Source: Dipetalonema caudispina (lineage: Eukaryota; Nematoda; Chromadorea; Rhabditida; Onchocercidae). Taken from it: a stretch of DNA of 64,000 nucleotides. The stretch covers positions 369,499-433,498 of the forward strand of contig JABVXV010000027.1 in assembly GCA_013365325.1 (NCBI GenBank), written 5' to 3'. Both the position numbers and the translations under genes were made by a program. Shown piece after piece: positions 50,230-62,956 of the stretch (the stretch's first letter is position 1; the number at the start of each line of letters is the position of its first letter). The notes under the pieces were generated by a model. The model saw only the letters and a list, made by a program, of their open reading frames with translations. It made no database searches and was not told the DNA's origin.

Positions 50230-53200
50230 ATGGCGGAGATACGGTCCCCAGCCGATAGCCCTTCAAGACATATTACTGTTGTTGATGTTTATGATCTGGC
50301 TGCTTCAATTGGTAAAGATTTTGAACGAATCATTGATGAGTTTGGTAATGATAGCGTGCGCCAAATTATGCCCAAGGTAAGTTTTGTCTGCAAATTTAGT
50401 CTGGATATGCCTTTTAGTTTAAACCGTATGGCAATTACATTAACTACATTATATACTATGAGTGAATCCGGTTTTCCGCTGTTTTCATCACATTTCTAGC
50501 TTATTTGTTCTAATCAGCGATGTGACTATATTGCCAGTAGGAAGTCATACGTTCAGAGGTCCAATTCATAGTAAATTTTGATTTTAAAAACCCGAATTGC
50601 TAAAAATTTCGAAATTTCAAAATAAATAAAATACAGAATAAACAAAGCAAAAAAAGGCTTTAAAAATATATATAGGTTTTGGAGGGTTTTTCATAATCAT
50701 AGAACTTGTAGATGTCCGTCATAGAAAAGAAATCTTAAAATTCGTAGTTTTTTTCCGAAAAATAATTTATTTGTTTACGTATAGTCGTTATTCAAACATT
50801 TATAAATCGCTTAGATTCATTCCCTCGGGGAGTGTTCGTTACTTTCATTTCTTCATAGAATATCAATTATTTTGTCAAATTTTAGCATACCCTTTATTTA
50901 AAAAGTTTCAATTATTGGAAGGAAAATTAGTAAGTTGAATGGAATCATAAAGTAGAAGAAAGGCCTCAGTTTTTCTTCTTGGTGTTTTAAATCGAAACAA
51001 TTTTCTAATGGATGAAGAGATCCTGTCCGAAATGTTAAGAAAGAAGTTTAGAGGAAGTGAATAAAATCTTGTCGATATGTATGAATGTTATAACAGTGCA
51101 ACGCAACTTGTTTTTAATGGTGTTTCCAGCTGTTAAAAAGAGTCAGATGTTATGATATGTATTGGGAGGAAGCAAATAAAGTTTCGTTAGTATGCTAATA
51201 AGACTTTATCCGCTATATATTCTTGCGTAATTAGTTTTAGTTATGTAGGTGAAGAAAGTAACAGCTAAATGAAGGACATAAACAGGAAGGTTTGCTATAC
51301 ATACATCATCTTAGTTTCTTTATGATCTATTAATCCTGACAAATAAATATATTAGTAAATTTGTAGATCCAAATCGCGTTTATAAAAATTTCATTCAGTA
51401 TAGTAAGAAGCAATTTATTTCACTGCTTAATTATTGATCACTTTGCTTAATATACTGGAAAATTCAAGTGCTATATTTTTAAATTATGCTGTCTTCTTGA
51501 GTTTCTCTTCTACTGCTTATTTTTTGTCTTAACTTGTTTTTGCATGATAGTTCCCATCATTTCTTGCTTATCCGTCTAACTGAAATGTGTGTTTTCCGTC
51601 GTAATTGCTATAAGAATTTTCCCAGTGCCTAGAAAGTGTTTTATGACATAATGTAGTGTGAAATAAAGCTTATATCATTTACTTCAAGAGATGATTGGTA
51701 TCACTAATAGTCTTATACATTTTCGTTCCACTTCCTTACCTCTAGAGTTCTTTAGCTTCAGTTTTGCTATTGAAAGCTGATTTACTGTTTCATTGTTTGC
51801 AGGTGATTTCGGCTCTCGAGACGCTCGAATCACTTGCCAATCATAACGAGAAAGAAAATGAAGAAATTTTGATGTTAAAGAAAACAGTTGAAAGGTTGGA
51901 AAACGAAAAACAAATGAAGCAACAAGATCGAATCAAATTTGAATTGGTGATCATTCTGTTTTCAGTACTAGTGGAACTTTGTTTCAACTCATTTTTACAG
52001 TGTAGCTTAGTTGATTTAAGAAGCTTAAGCTCTACCTGCAGTTACAATATTATCTCTTTTAATAACTTCAAATATTTTAGTAACTGGAATGATGTGAGAA
52101 ATAAACAGATTTAAGACCCGAAGCATTAGAAAACTTATCTACTTGTATGAGAGAGATTCTAAATTAACTGTTATCCTTCTGTAAGTCAGAATGGTACCAA
52201 CATAGACAGTATTTATTTTTTTGCAATAGATATTCACTTTTGATCTTTGTTAAATATTCTTTTATTGAATTTATTTACATATAAATATAACCGCTCTATC
52301 TTTACTTATAATTCTGATTTCACTTTATGCCTTCTTCACTCTTTGGTCAGTCCGTTGGAGTTCCTGACTTCCGTTTTACCTCTTTATTCTTTTAGAAAGA
52401 AATTATGGATGGATTTCATTCATTTTTTGTCTTATATGCTATGATATATGTGATGTCAGGAATTGCAGGAATTAGAAGCAGTAGAAGAGAATTATCGAAA
52501 AGAAATAGATGATTTGTGGTCGATGGTAAAAAATTTGCAGTTGGAAAACAAGCATTTGTCATCAGCAACAGGAGATGATGCTTCAGCACTTACTTCCATG
52601 AGTACCATTTTTTCTAGAATTTGCATCTTATAAAAGTTTAGGACTACGTATCTTAGTAGTAGAAAAAAGTCAATAGTAGAAAATACCATATAGTAGCATG
52701 GTAGGACCTGCTTATGTTTATTTCATTTTTAGTTTTCCGTTTATTGCACATTACTGGAAAAGTCCTTTTTGTCTTTTTTATAGCTGGAAAGATGGATATT
52801 TAAAAAACCAATGCCAAAAAAGTTACAACTCTTTAATCAAGACAGCCATTCTCGATGACTTATTTTGATATTCAATTTTATATCCCCCTTTTTTTCCCCA
52901 TCGGTTTTATTAATAAGTGTCGTCTTGTTCAGATTCTATCTTTCATTGTCTAACAATTTCTGCAAAGGTCATTGAATTTTAATTCTGACCGTTTCAGCAA
53001 CTCGAGATGAAGATTTAAAAATGTTGTTAGAATTACGAGAACTCTCTACTAAACAAAAAGAGCAAATAAAAGAATTACAAAGAGATATCAGCACATATAG
53101 TTGTGAAGTAGAAAATGTAAGTCTGTCTTCAGTAGAGTTTCAATTGTTTACGAAATAGAACAGCCATCATCCAGTATCATTTAAGTAACAAAATCTAAAA

Positions 53201-55086
53201 TTTGTAGCATTTATATTTTCCTGAGATGGTTTGGAATCTTTGGTATCTCATAATTTCTTTCTTTACTGATTAATTTAACCTTCACTTGTTGCTACTTGAA
53301 GCATTCGATGCTCAAAAGGTTGAAATTTTTAGAAACCAAAAGGTTGAATGCTTTTTATCATACTTCTGTCTCTTTACTTTTTTGTGCATCACATACATAT
53401 TTTCATGCTTGAATCTGTGATCTGTTTTTCAGTTGCACAATAGTGTTGAAAAACTGATTCGTCAAAATGAAGAACTTTTGCGGAAGAATGCATCATTACA
53501 AAAACAGGGAAGAATGTTAGTGGAAGAGAAAAGTGAAATTATTAAAAGACTGCAGTTAACTGAAGAAGCTAATATCAAGCTAACGAAATTATTCAAAGAT
53601 GCTACTCGACAGTGCAAAGATTTGCAACAGTATCAAATGGTACCTTTTATTTTATTTATGCAAATTTCGGCGGAAGTTTGCTTTTCGAATATGTTATTTG
53701 CCTTCATCCTTTTCCATATGTTTACACTGCTTCAACGATTGTAAGCGGATTCGAGAAAATTGTTTTATGATATGTCTTTCTTTATATCTTTTCGGAAGTC
53801 CTCGTTCACAGTTATTTGCGGGGTCTTTCCGGCTCTATTCATTATCGAGCAGGACGTTTTGTTTAATCACTTACTTTTGTACATGATAGCTGTGGTTGAC
53901 TGTTTGCAAAAACATTTGCCTTTGCTTTAATTCTCATTCACTCGTGCCGTTTCTGAGATAAAATCCGGTCAGCAGAAAATTCAAAACTTGAGGTTGTCTT
54001 ATATTGTTCTATAAAAGTTACTTATTTTAGTGAAATATTTTTAGGATGACAGTGATAATGCTCCTAGGTTCACTCTGTCAGAACTGCGAGAAGTACTGCA
54101 AGAAAAAAATTTGTTGAAAGGCAAAGTTTTGGAATTGGAAGAGGAGCTCGAACAGTTGCGACCATCACGCAGACGAGAATCTGTTGCAAGTGATTCCAGT
54201 AGAGAGTTTGACAGGTATTTTTCAATATTTATATTTCTTGTTTAGTGAAGAAGTTTCTACTAATTTAATATGAAGAATGCTCATTTTTCATGTTATCCTG
54301 CAATACGGTCATTTTTCCAGCGGATAATATGACTCCCCATCGTCCAAGTTATGGAAACATCAACCATATAGTTTGTTTTGGAATTCTCATCATTATAATT
54401 TCAGGTCTGCTCAAACAGAAGAATATGTTGTCTATGGGCCAATCAACAGGGAACCTGAAGAGAAATTGTATCCATGGAAATACGAACGAAAAGAAAGCGG
54501 CGTACGAAAGTTGTATGCTTTACTTTATAAAAAGTTACAGAAGAAGTAACAGTGTTTTTCAATTGTTTCATATGCAGCTTACACTGTGGAAGGACGATAA
54601 AGACTAGTTAACATGAAGTCTTGAGAATCTGCCGATTATTAAAGAACCTCGTGGAAATTATCAAAAAGGTATTTTGAACCTTTAATTTCGGATCTTTTTA
54701 AAGTTTGCAGTTCATGGTTTAATTGATAAAATCCTTGATGGTATGCATAGGAAACTATTAATTTCTGAACATTGTTTTTGCACTGTGTTTAGAATTTGAG
54801 GAGGGCATGTAGAATTTGTTTATTCCCCATGAGTTAGTTCCCTAATAAATCAGCAGTAGGAAGTTAGTCATTCATTAAAGATATACTTAAGCTCTCAGAT
54901 TTTTGGAGGTTTTTGATAAGAATTTATGGATAACCTATTGAAGTTTGTGAAATTTATAATTGCAGTTTCCGATTTTTCTTCAATAAAGAGGGCTTCAATA
55001 GCGGTGGCTATAGCCCTGTACATGCCTCCAGCAGTCCAATACCATCATTGCGCTCGATGCCATCGTTTTCTGGTCAAGCAACTTAG
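50230..55086 (+). CDS. RILP-like protein (Rab effector)
   Basis: Exons 50230-50376, 51803-51946, 52460-52601, 52998-53116, 53433-53639, 54045-54214, then 54405-54549 (stop, 357 residues) or 54405-54509 spliced to 54966-55086 (384 residues). N-terminus: RH1-type helix (VVDVYDLAASIGKDFERIID). Middle: long coiled coil. RH2: FTLSELREVLQEKNLLKGKV. Conserved tail: VYGPINREPEEKLYPWKY then ERKESGVR. The RILP/RILPL family binds Rab GTPases through RH2 and motor light chains through RH1, controlling lysosome and cilia-related traffic in the cytosol. The second ending gives FRFFFNKEG, which resembles the aromatic end of family members better than LYALLYKKLQKK, so I favour it as the main form. AATAAA at about 55221 supports a transcript reaching past 55086. 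Confidence 0.88.
50377..51802 (+). other. Long first intron of RILPL
   Basis: 1426 bases, phase 0, GTAAG donor and TTTGCAG acceptor. AT-rich, with no exon, repeat array or transposon that I can recognise. Confidence 0.75.
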
Positions 55087-55220
55087 ATTCATGCCTGTCA
55101 GTCATGGCAACCTTTTGCACAGCTTCTTGATAAGGTTACACAACTTGGTCTCCCTTGCTTATTAATGTGTGCTTCTTGTGGATTGTTCCCTATTATTGCT
55201 TTTATTTTCTTTTCTTATTT

Positions 55221-55226
55221 GAATAA
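55221..55226 (+). terminator. Polyadenylation signal AATAAA downstream of RILPL
   Basis: AATAAA about 135 bases after the stop of the 54966-55086 exon and about 670 bases after the earlier stop. It fits use of the downstream terminal exon. Confidence 0.55.
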
Positions 55227-55669
55227 AATTTCAAATCTTAGCAAATCGTAAAATTTTAAAGACTTTTTATTCTTTCACATTACTATAGATAGTCAAATAT
55301 ATTTAATTGAGCAAATTCGATAGAAAGAAATCTTTGAAAAGGATGGCCATACTTGAAATAACATTCGAAGTAAGAACGTCTTAAAAAGGAGGAAGTAAAG
55401 GAGACAGAATTTGTAAATCCTAATATTCAGTTGATACCTGCTTTTATTGTTTTTGAATATAATTTATTAAGAACTAGGAACCTAAATGTTGAGCCAAAGA
55501 GAGTGCTGCTATGTTTTATACTTGTTTATTCTTCCGTCAGAACACCACAGTATAAGCTTATTCCATGCTTTATGCATTTTTACGTCTTTTGTTAGATGTG
55601 TGATTTCTTGTGCTCGCTGTTTGTTGGGTATGTATAAAGGAAACAATGCGTTTCTTTATTTGCTTATAG

Positions 55670-55697
55670 TTTTTTTTTTTTTTTTTTTTTTTTTTTT
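55670..55697. repeat. Poly-T tract (28 T)
   Basis: Uninterrupted run of 28 T between the convergent RILPL and F-box genes. On the minus strand it is poly-A. It could be a retroposed poly-A remnant or simple slippage; no flanking element is evident. Confidence 0.95.
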
Positions 55698-55895
55698 CAT
55701 TTCCAGTGTGTGATAAAATGAAGTTCTATACAAGCAGTAACTAGATGAACTGATGACAGAATCGTCGATTTCAACTGTTTAGCATTTTGGTATATAAGAG
55801 AGGATTTTCTACTCATCAAAAATTAACAAACCAACTCTAAAGCCAGTTGTCTAGCTAGATCCGGATAATGTGCATAATGGATCTGATAATTTGTG

Positions 55896-55901
55896 TTTAT
55901 T
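55896..55901 (-). terminator. Polyadenylation signal of the F-box gene
   Basis: TTTATT on the plus strand is AATAAA on the minus strand, about 56 bases past the F-box gene stop codon (55957-55959). Confidence 0.6.
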
Positions 55902-55956
55902 TTGAACCGCAAAATAGCAACACTATAATTGTCTCAATCAATATTTTCCGACGGTA

Positions 55957-58900
55957 TTAAGGTCTACTTCTTCTTATATTACTTCCTTCTCGTCTAGCAG
56001 TTGATATTGTACTTGTTGTTACCGTCGTTGATCCAGAATGAGCTGGTTCAGTATTGCCATCATCCTGATTCGATTGTCCTTCTTCTGAATCTTCTGAATC
56101 TGGCGATTCCGCAGTTCTAAAAATGGATCTGTCAACTTTTGTGGAAATGGTGACCGCTATCAGGTAATGCTCCGGATTTTCCATAGAAGCCTGCGAGGAT
56201 TATGTTTACTAAATTTTGATAATAAATTTGCTACAAGTTATGTCGAGAAAAACCCTACAATTTCAATTAAGACTCACGCAGATGATGTTTCTTGATGTTG
56301 TTCTGCAGGCGTAGCTCTTTGGGTTGGTGCAGTAGACTGAATATTTGCTTGTGAGGGTGTTCTTCCGAGAGACTGATCTAAATTTCTTCTTCCGCTCCTC
56401 GATATTACCACGTAACTTCGGCGCGATCGATCGGTACCACGTTCTGAATGATTGCCTAAAAATGGAGTCATTCACTAAACTATAATGATGAAAACAATAA
56501 CCGTCCATATCATCCCAAGGTTCCAGGATTATAAACAAACTGAAATCACCGAAATTATCATGCAAAATACCAATTTGGTTAGGTTGTCCTGGCACTTGAC
56601 TAGCAGTATTGGGTGTCACTACGCTATTGCCAGGATTTTCAAGCATTGCCAAGTCCGTAGAGGCATTACCACCAAATTCTGCATTCAGTTGATCATCAAT
56701 CATTCGTTCGAAAAATCCTGTGCAGGAAAACTCATGAAGGATTATCTTGTTATATGAAAATTTGTCGAAGTATTATGCGATTAGGTTTTGCAGACGAGAT
56801 GTAGTTTATTATTTACTATGAAGATAATCTGCAATTTATTCTGTTAAGAGAAGAATTTTTCATAATATCCTTACGCATATCAATGGATACCAGTCATTCT
56901 TTGTCTTTGCATATTTAACCCTCTTGCTTCTTCGGTTAATCTCTGGTTACTGCTTGATTTTGAAACTAATTTCGATTTTCAATTGAAGTTAAAAAATTTT
57001 AAATTCTAATTTTTCTCATGAATTAGTGTCTCTTTCAAATTCTCTTATTTGCATAAATATTGTTTACTTGCAATAGTAGCCATCATCATTTCACCAGGAT
57101 CCTCATTTGGTGGTAGTTGAACTTGAGCAGCAGCTCGTGGTTGAGGAATTGGTGATTCCTCAGTTGCTGTAACTTCTGTAGTTTCTTCAGCTGTATCCAC
57201 ATTTTCGCTCATAAAAAACCACCAACCAGGTACCTGTTGAAACTTTTTCCATTAAACTGCTACTTTTCCAATAATAATTCAAAGTTTTTCATGCTTTTCT
57301 TTTCATAGCTTACTTTAGTTGTATGTCATATTTTAAATTTTACAGCTTCAAACTATTTTTGAAAATGATTTAAAATAAATATTCATTCAGTGGTACACTG
57401 ATCTATATTGCAAATCATGCAAATATTTCTTTTCTTTTTTGAAATTTTTTAATTCATTATTCTCGTCATTTTTGGGAGAGATAAAACGTATAAAGAGAAA
57501 GATAAAAGGACATATTTTTTCCTTTTTCATCTTTTTTTTTATGTTTGAAATTAATTTTACCAAGCTAAAAAGAATATATTGAGTGTGGTGGCATTTTTGA
57601 TAGCGTTCTATGGCGGATAATGAACAAAATTTCTGATCTTTTTTTCTTCTGTATAATTAACCATAGGACTGATTACCGGATGTGGGTATTCAGTGTTGAA
57701 ATGTTTGTATGGTTGCGCCCAAACCATATGCGACAATAACTCACAGTGACCATGCATCCATTCTTGCTGATACAATGAATCTCCTCGTTTACAAAATGTC
57801 ACCTGCAATGGAAATTTCAACATCTGAATAGCATTTGAGGCAATTATGCTTTTGTCTGTGCACAACAAGAGGCCAAAATTAACGTTTAAAAAACTTTGTA
57901 ACTGGAAAATTACATACCTTAAAATGTAACTTCCGAAATTCATCATTTTTCAAATCTCTGGCTACCATGTGGGTCGGATCATGAAAACATAATTCTTTTA
58001 ACGTAAGTGGCAACAATTTCTTGATAAAATATCGTGTTTCAACTATTTCTGATTCATAAACGTACACACAGAGATATTTGGCGGTGAGTTGTTGCAACAT
58101 TCGACATTCTTGATACAGTGGTTTGCTGCTCAGTGATAGAAGTGATGGCGGTAGTGTCAGTTTGCACAAGCACCTCAAATTGCCTTAAATTTAAATTCCG
58201 ATGATTACCTTCTAATTATTCGTGCATAATTAGTTGACTGCATGCAACATTCGCTATTATTAATTATTATACATGCAAACTGTCAAAGTGCGCAATGTAA
58301 TATAATTATTGTGAGCAATGTTTAGAAGATGCAAAAGTTAGTTTAACTGTGGTGACAACTGGTAGTTGGTGCATAGTTGTTACACCGTTTTCTCTCTCTT
58401 TCGTATCAATTTGATAATTAATTCTAACTTACACAGTGCTTTCAGATAGATGGCACCATCAGGTGTGTGTACCAGAGCACCCATAAGACATAAATATTTT
58501 AATGAATTTGAATATTTGTTGGTGATCATTTCCATAGCTGCTGCGGTCAATGATATACCCTATAAAGCGAGCTATAGATACTCAATTTACTTATCTATCA
58601 TATCAAAATACCATATACTGAAATCTCTTTCAGCCTTTACCTATCAAAGTAACAAACCGAATTAATGCATGTTTCAGCAACAAATTTAATATGAACTTCA
58701 ATTGAACAATTCCCACCAAAACTTTGTTACCTGTAACTTTAACATTTTGATGGCATTTGCTTGCAAATTTTCGACATGTTCCGCACGCATTATATTCATT
58801 GCTTTGCGTGGAGTATCAAATCGTTTCAAAATGCGTAATACGAGTAATCTCTTGATTGAAAATATTGCTTTAATTTTGTCATTCAAATTTGATTCTCTGC

Positions 58901-60006
58901 AAGGGGGAAACTAATTAATTAAGTACTGTTGTAAAGTGGAAATCAGCATAGAAATAATGCCAGTTTGGCGATACAGGGAAGTTTTGTTCACTAAGCCCAG
59001 TGGTCGGAGTTCCAGTAACTTGGCCATTGTGTAGGGAATAAGACGTTGTAAACTTTATTATACATATCAATGCTTAATGATATAAGACAAACATTTATAT
59101 TGAAATTCAGGAAATGCACTGCAGTGAATCTACCCATAATTCCAGTGATTCAGTTAAAGTAGCAAATAATTTGACATAATACTTTGTGATGATTCAATTA
59201 CAAATTAATCTACGAGAAGTAAAGAGGATCTTACTTATCAAAAATATCACACGGTAGAGTAAGTTCTCGAAGGTTTGATAAACAGCGGAAAGCTGTCGCA
59301 GGAATTGTGCGGATGTGGTCCATGCTGCTGATCACAAGTTTTTGTATAAATGGAGAACTGCGAAGTGCACTTGCTAATTTATTACCGTCCTGAATAAGAC
59401 TGTTTCAATCCGGCAGGCTAATGAAGAAGACTTCATTAGCTTTTGTAATATTAGGTAAATTTTATGGAAGATATAGCTGTTATGGTGACTAAACGTAAAG
59501 AGTAAGATGTAGCCGTAAGTGATTGATCTTAACATTTGTATTAAATGAATAGCAATACGTAATGGTGATACTTACCGTATTTCCAGTGTTATTAGGTACT
59601 TCGAGTATATAGCGATCAGAAGCGAGAACAATGCCTATTTTGTGTGCGGTAATGCGATTGATATCACTCCACTATAAAAATGATACTTCGTCCCCACGGA
59701 ACGACGTGATTGCTTGATAAGCAACTATCAGCTACATTTTTTATGCTTTTTAATCTAATGTTTTGCAAATTTTAAATTCACGTTTCATGACTGAAACTAT
59801 TTGAAGCCATTTGTGGCAAGTAGATTAACATCAGTGGATAGCAACCAACCGGGTGTAACAAATTGTATAAGCGTTTATTAATAGCAGAGAATCGAGCTCT
59901 TTCTCTAGGCGCAAGCTGTTCGAATATTTCCGCAATGGTCTCATCCGACAACACTCCAAGAGATTCTCCGACGAGCAATTTTTTATCTCTACCGTTCAGC
60001 TTCATT
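55957..60006 (-). CDS. F-box protein with leucine-rich repeats
   Basis: Eleven exons on the minus strand, from 5': about 59782-60005, 59576-59671, 59235-59389, 58731-58896, 58433-58559, 57918-58183, 57677-57802, 57068-57233, 56502-56717, 56278-56455, 55957-56116; roughly 620 residues. The first exon has an F-box (LSDETIAEIFEQLAPRERAR then INKRLYNLL), the SKP1-binding part of SCF ubiquitin ligase adaptors. Later exons give leucine-rich stretches (CLSNLRELTLPCDIF, KRLLVLRILKRF, NSLKYLCLMGALV, LKELCFHD) likely to bind the target. The C-terminus is disordered (TTTEVTATEESPIPQP; SPDSEDSEEGQSNQDD). The start ATG (60003-60005) lies one base after a TTTTGTAG acceptor, suiting trans-splicing. Phases agree except between the first two exons. 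The target is unknown. Confidence 0.75.
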
Positions 60007-60138
60007 CTACAAAACAACAATGGAAATTTGAAACTATCAAATGCTTTTAAACAGTTACTGATAACCACTTTTCTCTCGTTTCCATTTAATCATCTCTCTG
60101 CAATTTCGATTTAAAATTTACATTTACACGTCGTGGAA

Positions 60139-60211
60139 TGAAATTAGCATGAAGAATAACTTTAAGGATGCATAAGTATTGTCTCATATCCCAGTGATAA
60201 GACATATGCTG
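60139..60211. repeat. Left arm of a distant inverted repeat
   Basis: Matches the reverse complement of 62879-62956 at roughly 85 percent with one short gap. It lies just upstream of the F-box gene start. Confidence 0.75.
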
Positions 60212-62878
60212 CTAGTGTAATTTCAGCTTATATTTTAATTTTTCCTGAAATATTGGCAAAAAGGCTAATTTGTTACTATTTTAAAATTTCCCTCATATTT
60301 TTTTCTCCGCATTAAATATGATTTGTACGAATAAAAAAATTTATGTGATTGGTGAATGACTTACTTTAAGTGTTATTATTTGATGTATTCTTGGCTAAAC
60401 GAAAATGAATTTCATTTCAATAGAATTAATCTTCTCATTATAAATTGTAAGAACCAATTTTGATGAGTTCTCGTTAAGATAATTTAAAATGCTCTTCACT
60501 TCAGAGAAAAAAAATGAATCTTAAAGCTTTTTACTTTTCACTACGATAACTTTTCAACTTCATGAATCTTAGTTTATCCATTTGTTTGTATTTATGATAT
60601 AGGCGATAATGCTAACAGGTCGATTTTATTTAGAATCGAATCTTTAAGAGAATCTGTTTCGTATGTTTCACTTTTAATCAATTTATTTCAAGTTTTATCA
60701 AATTGCATTTGTATTATGGTTGTATAGAGGGGAAATAAATATATTCTGAATGAAAAAGAATAAAAAAGTGATGTGAAAGTTTTCATCGATAGTGCATGGA
60801 GAAGACAGACATCCCAATTTGCGTCATCAAATTCTCGGTTCCCTCTGCTGCTCGATTTATTCTTTTGGAAGATGTGCTTCTGATAAGTTTCAAAGTTTCT
60901 TAGAAGACAATGAATTGTTCGAAAGGTAACACTGATAAAAAATGAAACGTAATGGAAGTTTCTATACTCTTTTTCTTCATTTTCGGCCCATTTGTGTTCC
61001 AAGTCCATCTGTCCAATTATCCTTTCTTCATTTTCCCTACTGACAATCATTTCTATAGTGTGGAGATAATTTGTTGAATTCTAAATAGATTTTCAGGTTT
61101 CTGATCAACGTACTTTACATTTTTATGAATGCTCTCTATTCCATTCTTCGGAAATTATTGATATTGTTAAGATTTCATTCCCGAAAATTCATCATTTCCG
61201 TCGCATTTGGACCTTAGAAGTCAAATGGAGCACATACTACGTGCTGATTTAATCTACTATAGAATGTATTGACAAAAGTATCGGAGATATGATCTGGAAG
61301 ACAATCTCAGAGTTTGGATGGAACTTTCTGATGGATGTTCATTCATTCAACCTCCGTTCTCTCTTTCCTATTTCTGTGTGTGTCGTACACTTTTGTTAGG
61401 TCATTAACATAACATCGCCAATTTATGTCCACCCACTCCTGAGAAACAAACAGGTCACTCTATGCCATTTAATCGTCGTCCTGCTCTGGCCACTACACTT
61501 TCTCAAAAATTTTACGTACTTTTCTTTTAATTTTCATTTGTCGATCAATGTTTTGAAGAAGAAAAGTGTCGTCATTTTTTATTGGTATTCAGTCCAGCAA
61601 GATGGCAAATGCCATTGCAATTTCGTTAATTTTATATTTCGAAAGCGATATCTCAAAAGATCCGACACATCGCGGTGCAGAAGTGTCAACGAATTAATAC
61701 TTAGAAAATATCACAGATCATTTGGCCAAACTTCATCTAATCCAAGAAACATTACTTCTGCTCACATAAGGCCATTATCCAAATTGAATTAGTTGTGAAA
61801 CGCAATGCTTTGGCATCGCTCAGGAAGTAAACTGATGGCGATTCCCTGTCATTTTGTACATTTTCTAATCAAATTGACTCTCATCATTTCAATCTTACCA
61901 AATATGTCTGTTCTCGAAACCTATTCGCATACGCAAATAATTTCCAACGTATATTTAGCCGGATGAATGCGAAATGAAGATTATACGTACGTAAAACAAA
62001 GAATAAGTTAGTGACAGTACACGTGGAAACAGAGATTCGAATTGGCTAGAAGCACCTCTATGCAGATTAAATTATCTGTACGAATTTGGTCCACTTTGTC
62101 CTAGCATTTACAGTTGGATCGCGCCTTTTGATATCCAATGCCTACTTTATTATCCCATCTGTCCCACCACTGTGCGCTTTGTTAGCCTAGGATCCTTTCT
62201 GCCATTGATTATTGTGCATTTCCATTATATATTTGCTGATTCTTTCTCATTTGGCTCACATAATACTAAAAATTCTGTAGACTCCATTCTGTACAGCACG
62301 TTTTACTATATGCTTGGCTGGATGAGACAGAAAAGTTAATAGAAATTCATGTGGTGTCCACAGCGAATATGAGAGTCTCATGGTCAAGGTCACTTTACTT
62401 CTCAAGGCTATGTTCCACTTCTTCTTGCTTATTTCTTCTGTACATGGCCATATCCTGGTGTAGTGTGAAGCACAACTTTGTACATCCACTTTCTACATCC
62501 AGCAGCAATATTAGTGCCCAATATTGCTTGCTCCCGGGAATATTATCTCTTCGTCCCCAATCTGTCGGATTTGTGGGTACCGTCGAGAATAACAAATCAA
62601 TCGGCCACTTTCCACCGATGAAATTATCGTTGCATGAAGTGATTGAAAGGGAATGAATAAGGAAACCGTAGGGTTTAGCTACCAAACAAGACGATTTGAT
62701 TCAATGATTTCTCCCAGATCACATTGGGTCTTGTCTTCGCAAGTTCTCTTTCAAAAATTCAAATTAAATCAGATTAAATGCGAAGGAAAAAATATCAGGA
62801 AAGTTTTAAAACAGTGACAAATTGGCCTTCTTATCAATATTTCAGGAAAAGTTAAAATATAAATTGAAATAAAACTAA

Positions 62879-62956
62879 CAGCATATGTCTTACCTATCAC
62901 TGGGATATGAAACAATGCTTCATGGATTTTTAAAGTTATTCTTCATGCTAATTTCA
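62879..62956. repeat. Right arm of a distant inverted repeat
   Basis: Reverse-complement partner of 60139-60211, 2.7 kb away. It shares the segment around ATCCCAGTGAT and the segment around AGCATGAAGAATAACTTTAA. It could be a pair of small dispersed elements. Confidence 0.75.

Noticed and set aside
60688..61050. 120-codon minus-strand frame beginning MIVSREN
   Set aside because: No domain or family resemblance, no splice context, and AT-rich lysine/phenylalanine-biased content typical of chance frames here.
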